From Propionicimonas sp. (GTDB lineage: Bacteria; Actinomycetota; Actinomycetes; Propionibacteriales; Propionibacteriaceae): DNA of 48,626 nt. Below are positions 48,611 to 48,626 of the stretch, piece after piece; position 1 is the first letter of the stretch; each line of letters starts with the position of its first letter. The notes below the pieces were generated by a model. That model had not been told where the DNA came from. It saw only the letters and a list, made by a program, of their open reading frames with translations, and searched no databases. The stretch spans positions 1 to 48,626 of the forward strand of contig NZ_JARKPQ010000270.1 in NCBI RefSeq assembly GCF_029975155.1. Reading direction: 5' to 3'. The position numbers and the translations under genes are program-made.

Positions 48611-48626
48611 ATGGTTTCTCGTTCCG
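48611..48626 (+). CDS. 5' end of an unidentified gene, cut by window end
   Basis: Only ATG GTT TCT CGT TCC (MVSRS) is visible. It is backed by an SD AGGAGGACGCC directly before the ATG. Product cannot be named. Confidence 0.45.

Overview
The window is 48.6 kb of very GC-rich, gene-dense DNA. Shine-Dalgarno sites, many GTG starts, ATGA/GTGA overlaps and frequent leaderless promoters all point to an actinobacterium. A Propionibacteriales-type facultative anaerobe would fit the respiratory nitrate reductase, the acVLRF1 and IdeR/DtxR genes and the dispersed palindromes, but the genus is not determined. I see no rRNA, tRNA, CRISPR array or intact insertion sequence.

Layout. 1-2600 (minus): an export operon of TetR regulator, HlyD-type adaptor and ABC ATPase (cut by the window edge) with a near-perfect TetR operator. 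2596-11082 (minus): an orphan DUF4118 sensor protein and the complete kdpFABCDE potassium-uptake operon with its two-component system. 11194-14106: CorA-type channel, a hypothetical, two very small membrane proteins and acVLRF1. 14142-15267 (plus): DtxR/IdeR regulator and thioredoxin, followed by a structured, promoter-bearing intergenic region that may encode a small RNA. 15489-19249 (minus): three transporters. 19391-22021 (plus): leucyl aminopeptidase and an ArsR-SRPBCC pair. 22143-23968 (minus): PadR-MFS drug-efflux operon. 24887-27481 (plus): an unusual fusion of a P-loop kinase with a GH13_18 sucrose-phosphorylase-like domain. 27805-30098 (minus): a Cys-rich mini-protein, a small membrane protein and methylmalonate-semialdehyde dehydrogenase. 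30164-31836 (plus): Mog/MoaB and a cytochrome P450.

Nitrate respiration block. 32287-42171 (minus) holds narG, a 50-codon repeat-derived ORF, narH, narJ, narI and two NarK transporters, joined almost throughout by 4-bp stop/start overlaps. It is followed by molybdenum-cofactor genes: moaD-moaA (minus) and a SufR-like regulator with moeA-mobA-moeB-moaC (plus). With mog at 30164 these supply nearly all of the Mo-bisMGD pathway needed by NarG; moaE is not in the window. A HAD phosphatase and the first five codons of another gene close the window.

Repeats. At least six families of short palindromic or dispersed repeats fill the intergenic spaces. Some have entered coding sequence: moeA, both ends of narJ, and the narG-narH junction. 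Two TACCC-N4-GGGTA operators of the CsoR/CstR type mark copper- or persulfide-responsive promoters, one of them shared by mmsA and mog. The strongest candidate for an undescribed system is the kinase-phosphorylase fusion.
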